A DNA stretch of 51,352 nt from Cnuella takakiae (GCF_001953305.1 NZ_MTFE01000010.1:665306-716657); one strand, 5' to 3'. Shown: positions 43,229-51,352, counted from the first letter of the stretch. The notes: generated from the sequence alone by a model not told the origin. A program made the numbers and translations.

Positions 43229-45052
43229 ATGAATCAGGAAAGCAATAACACTGTTCGCCCGGAGGTTCACGTAACACACGATGGACACCACGTGGAGCAT
43301 GACCATGGTCACGGCCACCACAAGGAAACGTTTATTACCAAATACATTTTCAGCCAGGACCACAAAACCATCGCCAAGCAATTCCTGATCTCAGGTATGA
43401 TCTGGGCGGTAGTGGGTGGTTTGATGTCGGTACTGTTCCGCCTTCAGTTGGGTTACCCCGACCAGAGCTTCGAGATCCTGGAAACATTCTTCGGCCGTTG
43501 GGCTGAAGGTGGCCAGATCAAGCCCGAGTTTTACTATGCCCTCATCACCATGCACGGTACCATCCTGGTATTCTTCGTGTTGACCGGTGGTCTGTCGGGT
43601 ACCTTTGCCAACTTACTCATTCCACTACAGGTAGGTGCACGCGATATGGCGTCGCCCCTGATGAACATGCTGAGCTACTGGTTCTTCTTTATCGCCAGCG
43701 TGATCATGATGTCTTCGCTGTTTGTACAAACAGGTCCCGCTTCCGGTGGTTGGACATCTTATCCCCCGCTGAGCGCCCTCGGACAAGCTTCTGAAGGTTC
43801 GAAAGTGGGTATGGACCTGTGGCTGTTGTCAATGGCAATGTTCATCGTGTCCTCGCTGCTGGGTGGTCTGAACTATATCGCTACCATCCTGAACATGCGT
43901 ACCAAGGGTATGAGCATGACGCGTATGCCTTTGACCATGTGGGCGCTGTTCTTTACAGCCATCCTGGGTGTATTGTCTTTCCCCGTTCTGCTGTCGGGTG
44001 CCATCCTGCTGTTGTTCGACCGAAACCTGGGTACTTCGTTCTACCTGAGCGATATCTATGTAAAAGGTCAGATCATGCCTAACGAAGGTGGTTCGGCAAT
44101 CCTGTACCAGCACTTGTTCTGGTTCCTGGGTCACCCCGAAGTATACATCATCATCCTGCCTGCGATGGGTCTGGTATCCGAGGTAATGTCGGTAAATGCC
44201 CGCAAGCCCATCTTCGGTTACATGGCGATGGTTGGTTCCTTGTTCGCAATTGCCATCCTGGCCTTCCTGGTATGGGCGCACCACATGTTTGTGAGTGGTA
44301 TGAGCCCCTTCTTGGGATCCTTCTTTGTACTGCTGACGCTCCTGATCGCCATTCCTTCGGCAATCAAGGTGTTCAACTGGATCACGACCATCTGGCGTGG
44401 TAACCTGCGACTCAACCCGCAGATGCTCTTCGCCATCGGTTTTGTGAGCATGTTTATCTCTGGTGGTCTTACCGGTATCTTCCTGGGTAACTCTACCATC
44501 GATATCCATATCCACGATACTTATTTTGTAATTGCGCACTTCCACATCGTGATGGGTGTAGCTGCCTTCTTTGGTATGTTCTGCGGTGTTTACCACTGGT
44601 TCCCCAAAATGTATGGCCGCTACATGAACAGCACACTGGGTTATATCCACTTCTGGGGTACCCTGATCGGTGCATACCTGATCTTCTGGCCCATGCACTA
44701 TATGGGTCTGGCAGGTGTTCCCCGCCGTTACATGGACTTCCGCGGCTGGACTTCTTTCAACCAATTTGGTGAGTTGAACAAGTTCATATCAATTGTAACC
44801 ATCGTGGTATTTGCCGTACAGCTGCTCTTTATCTTCAACTTCTTCTACTCTATCTGGAAAGGCCGTAAAGTGCGTTCGATGAACCCTTATGGTGCCAACA
44901 CCCTGGAGTGGACCACCCCCATCAGGCCTGGTCATGGCAACTGGGTAGGTGAGATTCCTGAAGTACACCGTTGGGCATACGACTACAGTAAAGATGGACG
45001 TGAGTTCATCCCCCAAACTGAGCCGGTGAGCCCGAACGAAACTAAACACTAA
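43229..45052 (+). CDS. coxA: Cytochrome c oxidase subunit I (aa3-type, A1 family)
   Basis: 607 aa, twelve-helix haem-copper oxidase. Visible ligands and motifs: TMHGTILVFF (haem a His), FWFLGHPEVYIIILPAMG (CuB His, the cross-linked Tyr and the D-channel Glu of A1 oxidases), WAHHMFVSGM (the CuB His pair) and HDTYFVIAHFHIVMG (the haem His pair). The N-terminal 30 residues are unusually His-rich (HVTHDGHHVEHDHGHGHH). It reduces oxygen to water and pumps protons. A small stem-loop separates it from ctaB. Confidence 0.96.
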   Translation: MNQESNNTVRPEVHVTHDGHHVEHDHGHGHHKETFITKYIFSQDHKTIAKQFLISGMIWAVVGGLMSVLFRLQLGYPDQSFEILETFFGRWAEGGQIKPEFYYALITMHGTILVFFVLTGGLSGTFANLLIPLQVGARDMASPLMNMLSYWFFFIASVIMMSSLFVQTGPASGGWTSYPPLSALGQASEGSKVGMDLWLLSMAMFIVSSLLGGLNYIATILNMRTKGMSMTRMPLTMWALFFTAILGVLSFPVLLSGAILLLFDRNLGTSFYLSDIYVKGQIMPNEGGSAILYQHLFWFLGHPEVYIIILPAMGLVSEVMSVNARKPIFGYMAMVGSLFAIAILAFLVWAHHMFVSGMSPFLGSFFVLLTLLIAIPSAIKVFNWITTIWRGNLRLNPQMLFAIGFVSMFISGGLTGIFLGNSTIDIHIHDTYFVIAHFHIVMGVAAFFGMFCGVYHWFPKMYGRYMNSTLGYIHFWGTLIGAYLIFWPMHYMGLAGVPRRYMDFRGWTSFNQFGELNKFISIVTIVVFAVQLLFIFNFFYSIWKGRKVRSMNPYGANTLEWTTPIRPGHGNWVGEIPEVHRWAYDYSKDGREFIPQTEPVSPNETKH

Positions 45053-45059
45053 ACAAGAA

Positions 45060-45089
45060 GGCACAGCAGTACAATCGTGCTGTTGTGCC
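45060..45089 (+). other. Stem-loop between coxA and ctaB
   Basis: GGCACAGCA pairs with TGCTG-TTG-TGCC (a 3-base bulge) around a 9-base loop. It is followed by CCATCAAATAAAT rather than a T-run, so it is more likely a stability or processing element than a terminator. Confidence 0.45.
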
Positions 45090-45114
45090 CATCAAATAAA
45101 TACAAGGACGAATA

Positions 45115-46047
45115 GTGAGTGAGACCACGCAACAGGCAATCCCTGCTAAGCCATCGCTGATCAAGGATTACCTGCAGTTGATGAAGCCTTCATTGAGCAT
45201 CATGGTGGTCTTCTCTAGCGTGATCAGTTACTTGCTGGCGCCCAACGTGCTCTTCGACTGGTGGCAGATTGTATTGCTTTTTGTAGGCGGTATGCTGGTA
45301 ACCGGCTCGGCCAACACCATCAACCAGGTGGTGGAAAAAGACACGGATGCGGTGATGAAGCGAACCGCTTCCAGGCCGGTAGCTTCGGGCAGGATGACGG
45401 TGCAACATGGCTGGACTTTCGCCATTGTTACCGGCATAGTAGGGGTGCTGATACTCGGGTTCTTCTTCAACTGGTTAAGTGCTGCTTTGGGTGCATTCAG
45501 TCTGGTATTGTATGCATTCATCTACACGCCGCTCAAGCGTCAAAGCGCTATCGCGGTATTTGTAGGCGCTTTTCCCGGAGCACTGCCCTGCTTAATCGGC
45601 TGGGTGGCCGGTACCAATGCTTTTTACCCCTGGGAAGAAGTGCTGGTGGCTGGCGAAAGCTATACCAACCTGGGAGGTTGGGTGCTCTTTGGATTACAGT
45701 TCCTGTGGCAGTTTCCGCATTTCTGGGCCATTGCCTGGGTTGCGCACCGCGATTATAGCACCGCAGGGTTCAAGCTTTTACCGAGCGATTTGGGTCCAAC
45801 CAAGTTCACGGCATTGCAAACCATTGTGTATGCCTTGCTGCTGGTGCCCATCGGCATCTTGCCTTATTACATCAACATGTCGGGCATTACCAGCCTGTAC
45901 GTGGTGCTGATCACCAATTTATTCCTGGTATTTCAGTGTTTCCGGTTGTACCGCGAGATGGATGTAAAGGCGGCACGCAGGGTTATGTTCAGCTCTTACC
46001 TGCATTTGCCGGTAGTGTTATTGGCCCTGTTGTTGGATAAAGTATAA
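45115..46047 (+). CDS. ctaB: Protoheme IX farnesyltransferase (haem O synthase)
   Basis: 310 aa, start GTG at 45115 (MSETTQQAIPAKPSLIKDY). A UbiA-type prenyltransferase with the first aspartate motif NTINQVVEKDTDAVMKRT and the following RPVASGRM, plus YTPLKRQSAIAVFVGAFPG and a second Asp-type region WVAHRDYSTAGFKLLP. Seven to nine membrane helices are visible. It makes haem O from haem b, the first step to the haem A needed by CoxA. The haem A synthase gene (ctaA) is not in the window. Also called cyoE in other species. Confidence 0.95.
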   Translation: MSETTQQAIPAKPSLIKDYLQLMKPSLSIMVVFSSVISYLLAPNVLFDWWQIVLLFVGGMLVTGSANTINQVVEKDTDAVMKRTASRPVASGRMTVQHGWTFAIVTGIVGVLILGFFFNWLSAALGAFSLVLYAFIYTPLKRQSAIAVFVGAFPGALPCLIGWVAGTNAFYPWEEVLVAGESYTNLGGWVLFGLQFLWQFPHFWAIAWVAHRDYSTAGFKLLPSDLGPTKFTALQTIVYALLLVPIGILPYYINMSGITSLYVVLITNLFLVFQCFRLYREMDVKAARRVMFSSYLHLPVVLLALLLDKV

Positions 46048-46069
46048 GCAAAACAAAAGCACGGAGGAT

Positions 46070-46630
46070 ATGGTTTTGGAAGGCAAAAAAAGAGGGGTTC
46101 ACCCCCACAAGTTTACCCTTTGGGTAGCCCTGGCCAGCATTGTAATGATGTTTGCCGGCCTTACAAGTGCGTATATCGTGAAAAGCAACCAGGCCAACTG
46201 GGAAGTGGTGGAAACACCCGTGGAGTTTTATTATTCCACTGTGGTAATCCTGCTGAGCAGCCTCACCATTCAATGGGCGCTTCGTTCTTTTAAACAAAGG
46301 GAGATGAGCCGCTACCGTTTGCTGATGGCCATAACCGGTGTACTCGGTATTGCCTTTATCTGGCTGCAGTGGGTAGGCTTTAATTGGATGTGGGACAATG
46401 GCGTAACCTTCCAGGGTTCTGGTGCCGGACAATTTCTTTATATCATCGCTGGCCTGCATGGCTTGCATGTGCTGGGTGGCATTGTTGCCCTGATTGTGGT
46501 GATAACAAGGGCTTTTGTTGGCCGCACACAAAGCTACAGTTCGGTACCCGTAGAGATCATGAGTACCTACTGGCACTTTGTTGATGTTTTGTGGATCTAT
46601 TTGTTCATCTTTCTTATCATAGTAAAATAA
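46070..46630 (+). CDS. Cytochrome c oxidase subunit III-like protein (short form)
   Basis: 186 aa, five transmembrane helices of the subunit III fold. HPHKFTLWVALASIVMMFAGLTSAYIV begins the conserved core, followed by YYSTVVILLSSLTIQWAL, and it ends with GLHGLHVLGGIVALI and STYWHFVDVLWIYLFIFL, the most conserved subunit III signature. The two N-terminal helices of the seven-helix form are absent, as is common for the CyoC-like shorter form. It lies directly upstream of a second subunit III gene, so the two may be alternative or jointly used subunits. Confidence 0.9.
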   Translation: MVLEGKKRGVHPHKFTLWVALASIVMMFAGLTSAYIVKSNQANWEVVETPVEFYYSTVVILLSSLTIQWALRSFKQREMSRYRLLMAITGVLGIAFIWLQWVGFNWMWDNGVTFQGSGAGQFLYIIAGLHGLHVLGGIVALIVVITRAFVGRTQSYSSVPVEIMSTYWHFVDVLWIYLFIFLIIVK

Positions 46631-46697
46631 TTCGTCTATTTGCGCTGAAGTAAAGGACGAGTGCAGAAACGGAAAAACAGAAACTGTCTTTAAAATC

Positions 46698-47570
46698 ATG
46701 GCAACAACTGCTGTAGCAACAAAAACAAACTGGTGGAGTGGTGGTAAGAGCCCCTTCAACATGGAGTACGGGAAACTGATGATGTGGTACTTCCTGATGA
46801 GTGACGCTTTTACTTTTGGCGCATTCCTGATCGCTTATGGTACCATCCGTTTCTCGCAGAACTACTGGCCCGATCCCAACGCAGTGTTCAACGCATTTCC
46901 CGGCGCTGGCCATGCCAACCTGCCGCTTGCGTTTGTATCGCTGATGACCTTTATCCTGATCGTGAGCTCGGTTACCATGGTACTGGCAGTACATGCCGGC
47001 CACCACAACAACAAGAAGGAAACCGTTAAGTGGCTTACCTGGACCGTACTCGGCGGCTTTGCGTTCCTTGCCTGCCAGGCATGGGAGTGGACCCACCTTA
47101 TTACCGGTGAGCACGCAGTACTGGTACAAAACAAACTGGATGTAATTGGTACTACCGTTCGCACCAATCCCTGGGGTAACCCTATTGAAGGGGCTATGGT
47201 AGCCGATGCCCTCAAGAATACACCCCATGAAACACTGGTGAAACTGGTGCACATGGAAAATCACGAAATGCACCTTGAGCAACTGGCTGCCATGAGCGAC
47301 GATAAGCTCCGCGCCATGGTCAACACTGCCGAACTGCATGTACGTGAGCAAGGCCCCGTAGCCTTTGGTGGTTTCTTCTTTGGTATCACCGGTTTCCACG
47401 GTTTCCACGTATTCTCCGGTGTGATCATCAACCTGGTAATGCTGGTGATGGCACAGCAGGGTGTGTTTGAGCGTCGTGGTCACTACCTGATGGTTGAAAA
47501 GGCTGGTTTGTACTGGCACTTTGTAGATCTGGTGTGGGTATTCGTATTCCTTTGTTTCTATCTAATCTAA
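46698..47570 (+). CDS. coxC: Cytochrome c oxidase subunit III
   Basis: 290 aa. The N-terminal core SPFNMEYGKLMMWYFLMSDAFTFGAFL and the C-terminal GFFFGITGFHGFHVFSGVIIN and LYWHFVDLVWVFVFLCFYL match haem-copper oxidase subunit III. A soluble, charged segment of about 70 residues (about 150-220, including KNTPHETLVKLVHMENHEM and EQLAAMSDDKLRAMVNTAE) is inserted before the last helices. Subunit III stabilises the oxidase and supports proton uptake. Same transcript as its neighbours (67 and 24 base gaps). Confidence 0.92.
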   Translation: MATTAVATKTNWWSGGKSPFNMEYGKLMMWYFLMSDAFTFGAFLIAYGTIRFSQNYWPDPNAVFNAFPGAGHANLPLAFVSLMTFILIVSSVTMVLAVHAGHHNNKKETVKWLTWTVLGGFAFLACQAWEWTHLITGEHAVLVQNKLDVIGTTVRTNPWGNPIEGAMVADALKNTPHETLVKLVHMENHEMHLEQLAAMSDDKLRAMVNTAELHVREQGPVAFGGFFFGITGFHGFHVFSGVIINLVMLVMAQQGVFERRGHYLMVEKAGLYWHFVDLVWVFVFLCFYLI

Positions 47571-47594
47571 TCAACTCTTAAACGCATTATACAA

Positions 47595-48032
47595 ATGGAC
47601 CACAATAACGAATTACAGGAAGTAACCTTCCACCACGAACCCTCTGAGGGAACCGGCCGCATCTGGAAAACATTCTGGCTCCTGCTCGGTATCACCGTTA
47701 TCGAACTGGGTTTGGGTCTGCTGATGTATGCTGTGAATATGCCTGATTGGATGCACCTCTTTATCAAAGGTGTGGTAGTAATCCTGTCGCTGGCAAAAGC
47801 CTTCTATATTGTAAGCATCTTCATGCACCTGGGCGATGAGATCCGCAACATGATCATGACCATTGTAGTGCCCCTGCTGTTGTTCGTATGGTTTATCGGC
47901 GCCTTCCTTTATGATGGCAACACCTACCGTACCCGCCGCAACCGCTACGACACTTACTTTGGCTCGCAATCTAAAGAGCAACTGAACCGCGAAGTGCGTT
48001 CGGCCGATACCACCATCAAGCCGCTCGACTAA
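47595..48032 (+). CDS. coxD: Cytochrome c oxidase subunit IV family protein
   Basis: 145 aa with three membrane helices (IWKTFWLLLGITVIELGLGL, HLFIKGVVVILSLAKAFYIV and IVVPLLLFVWFIGAF). The KAFYIVSIFMHLGDEIRNM segment is the signature of the prokaryotic subunit IV (COX4_pro) family. The tail is charged and soluble. It is the last gene before a strong terminator, so it closes the core operon. Confidence 0.9.
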   Translation: MDHNNELQEVTFHHEPSEGTGRIWKTFWLLLGITVIELGLGLLMYAVNMPDWMHLFIKGVVVILSLAKAFYIVSIFMHLGDEIRNMIMTIVVPLLLFVWFIGAFLYDGNTYRTRRNRYDTYFGSQSKEQLNREVRSADTTIKPLD

Positions 48033-48060
48033 GGTTTAACCAATATTGTCAATTTCTACA

Positions 48061-48097
48061 ACCATCGCCGCATTACCTTTGCGGCGATGGTTTTTTT
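48061..48097 (+). terminator. Rho-independent terminator of the act-cox operon
   Basis: ACCATCGCCGC pairs perfectly with GCGGCGATGGT around ATTACCTTT, followed by seven T. It begins 28 bases after the coxD stop. Confidence 0.93.
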
Positions 48098-48290
48098 ATG
48101 ACCGGTGATGGACAGGATTAAGGAAGGATTTCGAGGATAGTTTCCGCACCTTATTTTCCTTCATTTGTTTACCATGCTCCAATCATTTGTTGTTTAAAGC
48201 CAGAAGCTTAGTGCGAGCAAAATGCACGTAAATAGTTGTGGTGGTTCAGAGCCTCCTATCAATCCTTTATAAATCCTACAAATCACCGGT

Positions 48291-49091
48291 TTGAATAAGA
48301 AAGCTGCTTTTGGAATACTCATCACAGTAGTCATACCCCTGATCTGCTACCTGATAGTAAAGAACGTCAGTACCGATGCTGCGCCGATGCCGCGGCACTA
48401 CATCTTTGATACGGTGGTAACCAAAGAAGTAAAAGGTAAAGTAGTTACGGATACCGTATGGCACAAAGTGCCCGATTTTAAACTCACCAACCAACTGGGC
48501 CAGCAGGTGAGCTGGGCCGGGTTGGAAAATAAGGTGGTGGTGGCCAATTTCTTTTTTACCCGTTGCCCAACTATCTGTCCCAGGCTTACCAGGAACATCA
48601 AGCTTTTACAGGATAATATCAAGAGCTCGGAAAAAGTAGGCAACCGCTTTGCCGACTTCATGCATTTCATCTCCTTCTCGGTGGATCCGGAACGCGATAG
48701 TGTACATAACCTGAAACACTGGGCCGACCGTTTTCAGGTAAATCCTGAGAACTGGTGGCTGGTGACCGGTGACAAAAAGCAGATCTACGATCTGTCTATT
48801 AATGAAATGAAGTTGGGCCTGGTGGATGGTAAAGGCATAGATACTTCTTTTTTCCATACCGATTACCTGGTGCTGCTGGACCGCAACCGCAACATCCGTG
48901 GCTACTACCATGGTCTGGATAGCACCGCGGTAGAGCAACTGGCAAAAGACATTGTTTACCTCTACCTCGAAAAGGACCCCAAACGCAAAAGCGTATTTGC
49001 CGGGAAGTTTGAACTGTTGGCCATTGTAGCCCTTGTAACCATTGCCGCCGTTGCTTTGTTAGTATTCCTGCTTAAAAGAAAAAATCTATGA
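48291..49091 (+). CDS. SCO family copper chaperone
   Basis: 266 aa, start TTG at 48291 (MNKKAAFGILITVVIPLICYLIV, an uncleaved N-terminal anchor). The thioredoxin-like domain has the copper site FTRCPTICPRLTRN (CxxxC) and the distal histidine in SFFHTDYLVLLDRNRNIRG. A second hydrophobic segment ends the protein (LLAIVALVTIAAVALLVFLL). SCO proteins deliver copper to, or reduce, the CuA site of subunit II. Location just after the oxidase genes fits. The TGA stop overlaps the start of the next gene (ATGA). Confidence 0.92.
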   Translation: MNKKAAFGILITVVIPLICYLIVKNVSTDAAPMPRHYIFDTVVTKEVKGKVVTDTVWHKVPDFKLTNQLGQQVSWAGLENKVVVANFFFTRCPTICPRLTRNIKLLQDNIKSSEKVGNRFADFMHFISFSVDPERDSVHNLKHWADRFQVNPENWWLVTGDKKQIYDLSINEMKLGLVDGKGIDTSFFHTDYLVLLDRNRNIRGYYHGLDSTAVEQLAKDIVYLYLEKDPKRKSVFAGKFELLAIVALVTIAAVALLVFLLKRKNL

Positions 49092-49624
49092 GTTTCGTTA
49101 TTCAAAAAAATGATGGCCTTGCCAAAGGCCTGATCTGGGCGGTATCTTTTGTGGTATTTGCCGTTGTTGTAATCCTTGGCCGGGTAAAACTGGAAGTGGA
49201 CCTCGGCTTCGATGTACACGTTTTTGCGGCCATAAATGCCGTGATCAATTCTGTTGTGGCCTTCCTGTTGGTTTTAGGCCTGATATCGGCTAAAAAGGGC
49301 CAGTATGAGCGGCACAGACGTACTATGATGGCTGCCATCCTGCTGTCGCTGGTGTTCCTGGTATTTTATATTGCCCACCACCTGCTGGCAGGCGATACCC
49401 GCTTTGGCGGCGAAGACGCCATCCGGTATATCTACTACTTTATCCTGATCACCCATATTATCCTGGCAGCCATCATCTTGCCCTTTATCCTGTTTACAGC
49501 ATACCGTGCACTGATTGGTGAAAATGTGGCGCACCGCAAGCTGGCAAAGATCACCTGGCCCATTTGGTTTTATGTGGCGGTAACGGGGCCGGTAGTGTAC
49601 CTGCTGATCAGCCCGTATTATTAA
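49088..49624 (+). CDS. DUF420 family membrane protein
   Basis: 178 aa, five transmembrane helices, start overlapping the sco stop by four bases, so translationally coupled. Conserved positions of DUF420 are visible: HVFAAINAVINSVVAFLLVLG, KGQYERHRRTMMAAILLSLVFLVFYIAHH, HIILAAIILPFILFTAYRAL and HRKLAKITWPIWFYVAVTGPVVYLL. Paired histidines in the helices resemble haem or copper ligands. DUF420 members, such as CtaM, are needed for maturation of some haem-copper oxidases; that role is plausible here from position. Confidence 0.88.
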   Translation: MSFVIQKNDGLAKGLIWAVSFVVFAVVVILGRVKLEVDLGFDVHVFAAINAVINSVVAFLLVLGLISAKKGQYERHRRTMMAAILLSLVFLVFYIAHHLLAGDTRFGGEDAIRYIYYFILITHIILAAIILPFILFTAYRALIGENVAHRKLAKITWPIWFYVAVTGPVVYLLISPYY

Positions 49625-49629
49625 GTTTA

Positions 49630-49765
49630 TTGTTTTTGGTTTTTTGTTTTGAGTTATTAGCAAAGCAAAAACCTACAATTTGATGCCGGCTGCATTGTGT
49701 AGCCGGCATCTTTGTTTGGATCCAGGAACAAAAAACGAAAAACCAAAAACAAGAAACCCAAAACA
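49630..49765. repeat. Heptad repeat arms flanking a terminator
   Basis: Left words TTGTTTT, TGGTTTT, TTGTTTT and GAGTTAT (49630-49657); right words ACAAAAA, ACGAAAA, ACCAAAA, ACAAGAA and ACCCAAA (49728-49762). The two arms are complementary and enclose the rho-independent terminator at 49682-49717. Confidence 0.75.
49682..49717 (+). terminator. Rho-independent terminator after DUF420 gene
   Basis: GATGCCGGCT pairs perfectly with AGCCGGCATC around a 9-base loop, followed by TTTGTTT. Confidence 0.88.
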
Positions 49766-49790
49766 TGTTTTCCCTATCTTGCCACACCGC

Positions 49791-51296
49791 ATGAAGCTCC
49801 TTAGCCCTGCCATATCAAGATTTGCCCGGATGCGCCTCTGGTCGGCCGAACAGTGGATAACCGATCCCTTATCGGCGCAGCACAATGTGTGGCAGGACTT
49901 GCTGGCTGCCGGCCAGTATACGGAGTTTGGCCGGCAGCACCGTTTCTCCGCCATCCAATCCATTGCCGATTACAAGAAGACCGTACCCATTAGTGAGTAT
50001 AACGATCTCAAGCCTTTTATTGAACGCATGATGGAAGGGGAGGAGAACGTGTTGTGGAATACGCCGGTGAAATGGTATGCTAAAAGCAGCGGCACTACAT
50101 CCGACAAAAGCAAGTTCATACCTGTATCGGAAGAGAGCCTTGCCGACAACCACTACAAAGCCTCCAAGGATGTACTGTCATTTTATTATGCATCGCATCC
50201 CGATAGTGATTTGCTTACAGGCAAGAGCCTGGTGATTGGTGGCTCACACCAAATAAACCAGGTAAACGAAGAAGTGCAGTATGGCGATTTGAGTGCGGTG
50301 ATCCTGCAGAATTCTCCTTTCTGGAGCAACTGGATCCGCACGCCTGATTTGTCCATCGCGCTTATGGATGAATGGGAAGAAAAGATAGAGGCGCTGGCGC
50401 AAAGCACCATCAACGAAAATGTAACCTCGATGGCCGGGGTGCCCACCTGGTTGATTGTATTGCTCAAAAGAATACTGGAAATAACAGGCAAGCAAAACAT
50501 CAAGGAAGTTTGGCCCAGCCTCGAATTGTACCTGCATGGCGGGGTAAGCTTTGTGCCATACAAAGCGCAGTTCGAAAAACTCATTGGCGCACCCATCAAC
50601 TACCTCGAGATGTACAATGCATCTGAAGGTTTCTTTGCCGCACAGGATGAACTGGGTGCCGATGGCATGTTGCTGATGTGCGAACATGGCATCTTCTACG
50701 AGTTTCTGCCTGCCGATGAGTGGGGTAAGGAAGATGGCCAAACCATACTGTTGGAGGAAGTGGAATTGGGTAAGAATTATGCACCGGTGATCACTACCAA
50801 TGGAGGACTTTGGCGTTACCTGATTGGCGATACCATCCAGTTTATTTCCCTTGCGCCCTACCGCATCAAGGTATCGGGCCGCATCAAGCATTTCATCAAT
50901 GCCTTTGGCGAAGAGGTGATCATTGATAATACGGATGCCGCTATTGCCGCTGCCTGTAAAGCAACAGGGGCCATTGTAAACGATTACACCGCAGCACCGC
51001 TTTATTTTTCAGATGAAGGCAATGGCGCCCACGAGTGGCTGATTGAATTTGACAAGCTGCCAGAAAACCTGGAAGCATTTGTTGCCGCAATGGACGGCCA
51101 CCTGCGCAGCATCAACAGCGACTACGAAGCCAAGCGCCACAAGGATATCGCCCTGCGCATGCCGGTAGTGCATGTGTTGCCTACAAATACTTTTACTGAT
51201 TGGCTGGCTTCAAAAGGAAAGTTGGGTGGCCAACATAAGGTGCCAAGGTTGGCGAATGACAGGAAGGTGTTGGAGGAGATATTGGGGAATAGGTGA
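49791..51296 (+). CDS. GH3 auxin-responsive promoter family protein (acyl-adenylate synthetase-like)
   Basis: 501 aa from the ATG at 49791; the frame extends to 49680 but that part overlaps the terminator and heptad arms. The ATP-binding loop WYAKSSGTTSDKSKFIPVS is the motif of the GH3/ANL adenylating superfamily, followed by SLVIGGSHQ, YNASEGFFAAQDELG and TTNGGLWRYLIGDTIQF, all standard GH3 positions, and a C-terminal INAFGEEVIIDN segment. Plant GH3 enzymes join amino acids to acyl acids; bacterial members are numerous in Bacteroidota and of unknown substrate. The stop codon TGA is the first triplet of a heptad array. Confidence 0.9.
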   Translation: MKLLSPAISRFARMRLWSAEQWITDPLSAQHNVWQDLLAAGQYTEFGRQHRFSAIQSIADYKKTVPISEYNDLKPFIERMMEGEENVLWNTPVKWYAKSSGTTSDKSKFIPVSEESLADNHYKASKDVLSFYYASHPDSDLLTGKSLVIGGSHQINQVNEEVQYGDLSAVILQNSPFWSNWIRTPDLSIALMDEWEEKIEALAQSTINENVTSMAGVPTWLIVLLKRILEITGKQNIKEVWPSLELYLHGGVSFVPYKAQFEKLIGAPINYLEMYNASEGFFAAQDELGADGMLLMCEHGIFYEFLPADEWGKEDGQTILLEEVELGKNYAPVITTNGGLWRYLIGDTIQFISLAPYRIKVSGRIKHFINAFGEEVIIDNTDAAIAAACKATGAIVNDYTAAPLYFSDEGNGAHEWLIEFDKLPENLEAFVAAMDGHLRSINSDYEAKRHKDIALRMPVVHVLPTNTFTDWLASKGKLGGQHKVPRLANDRKVLEEILGNR

Positions 51297-51352
51297 TTGG
51301 TGATTGGTGATTGGTGATTGGTGATTGGTGATTGGTGATTGGTGATTGGTGA
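51294..51352. repeat. Perfect heptad array TGATTGG, eight units, running off the window
   Basis: Eight identical 7-bp units from 51294 to 51349 plus TGA at the edge. The first TGA is the stop codon of the GH3-family gene. Its perfect identity suggests a recent expansion. The array continues beyond the window, so its full length and any complementary arm are unknown. Confidence 0.95.

Overview
The window looks like a chromosomal segment of a Bacteroidota bacterium, most likely family Chitinophagaceae. The evidence is two giant proteins with type IX secretion (T9SS) type B C-terminal domains, a PorP/SprF partner, a complete Alternative Complex III (ACIII) plus aa3-type oxidase operon, a futalosine-pathway menaquinone gene (MqnC), TAnnTTTG-type promoters and the absence of obvious Shine-Dalgarno sequences. 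The family assignment is inference; no rRNA, tRNA, phage, plasmid or CRISPR locus was seen.

Layout. Positions 1-1,023 hold a small unknown gene and a 2H phosphoesterase. Positions 1,823-16,620 form a surface-protein island: a 2,126-aa and a 2,293-aa secreted repeat protein that share an N-terminal module but carry different repeat arrays, followed by a PorP/SprF outer-membrane protein. Positions 16,964-32,941 are housekeeping and accessory genes: DUF4126, a secreted unknown, mqnC, a retropepsin-PDZ protease, VanZ-like, a Trm112-methyltransferase, an M16 peptidase pair, a holin-4-like membrane protein, a fused E1 alpha/beta dehydrogenase, a REP-associated tyrosine transposase (RAYT) with its palindromes, DUF2892, several unknowns, a serine hydrolase and purN. 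Positions 33,295-49,624 are one long co-directional respiratory block: actABCDEF, coxB, coxA, ctaB, two subunit III genes, subunit IV, then sco and DUF420. ACIII oxidises menaquinol (the product of the pathway containing MqnC) and hands electrons through its haems to the CuA centre of CoxB. CtaB and SCO serve haem and copper assembly. A GH3-family gene closes the window.

The most unusual signal is in the gaps between genes. At least a dozen intergenic spacers carry degenerate tandem repeats with an almost strict 7-bp period (one has 8 bp). The words differ from locus to locus, and the arrays are usually arranged as two complementary arms able to form a hairpin. Several begin or end exactly on stop codons, two lie inside the ACIII operon, and one flanks a normal terminator. 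They resemble in form the heptanucleotide STRR repeats of cyanobacteria; I know of no description in Bacteroidota. Other notable signals are a four-domain higher-order period in the 17 tandem MBG-type repeats of the first giant protein, a degenerate EExxH peptidase-like module in the second, and a 33-bp REP palindrome lying inside the reading frame of the RAYT transposase.
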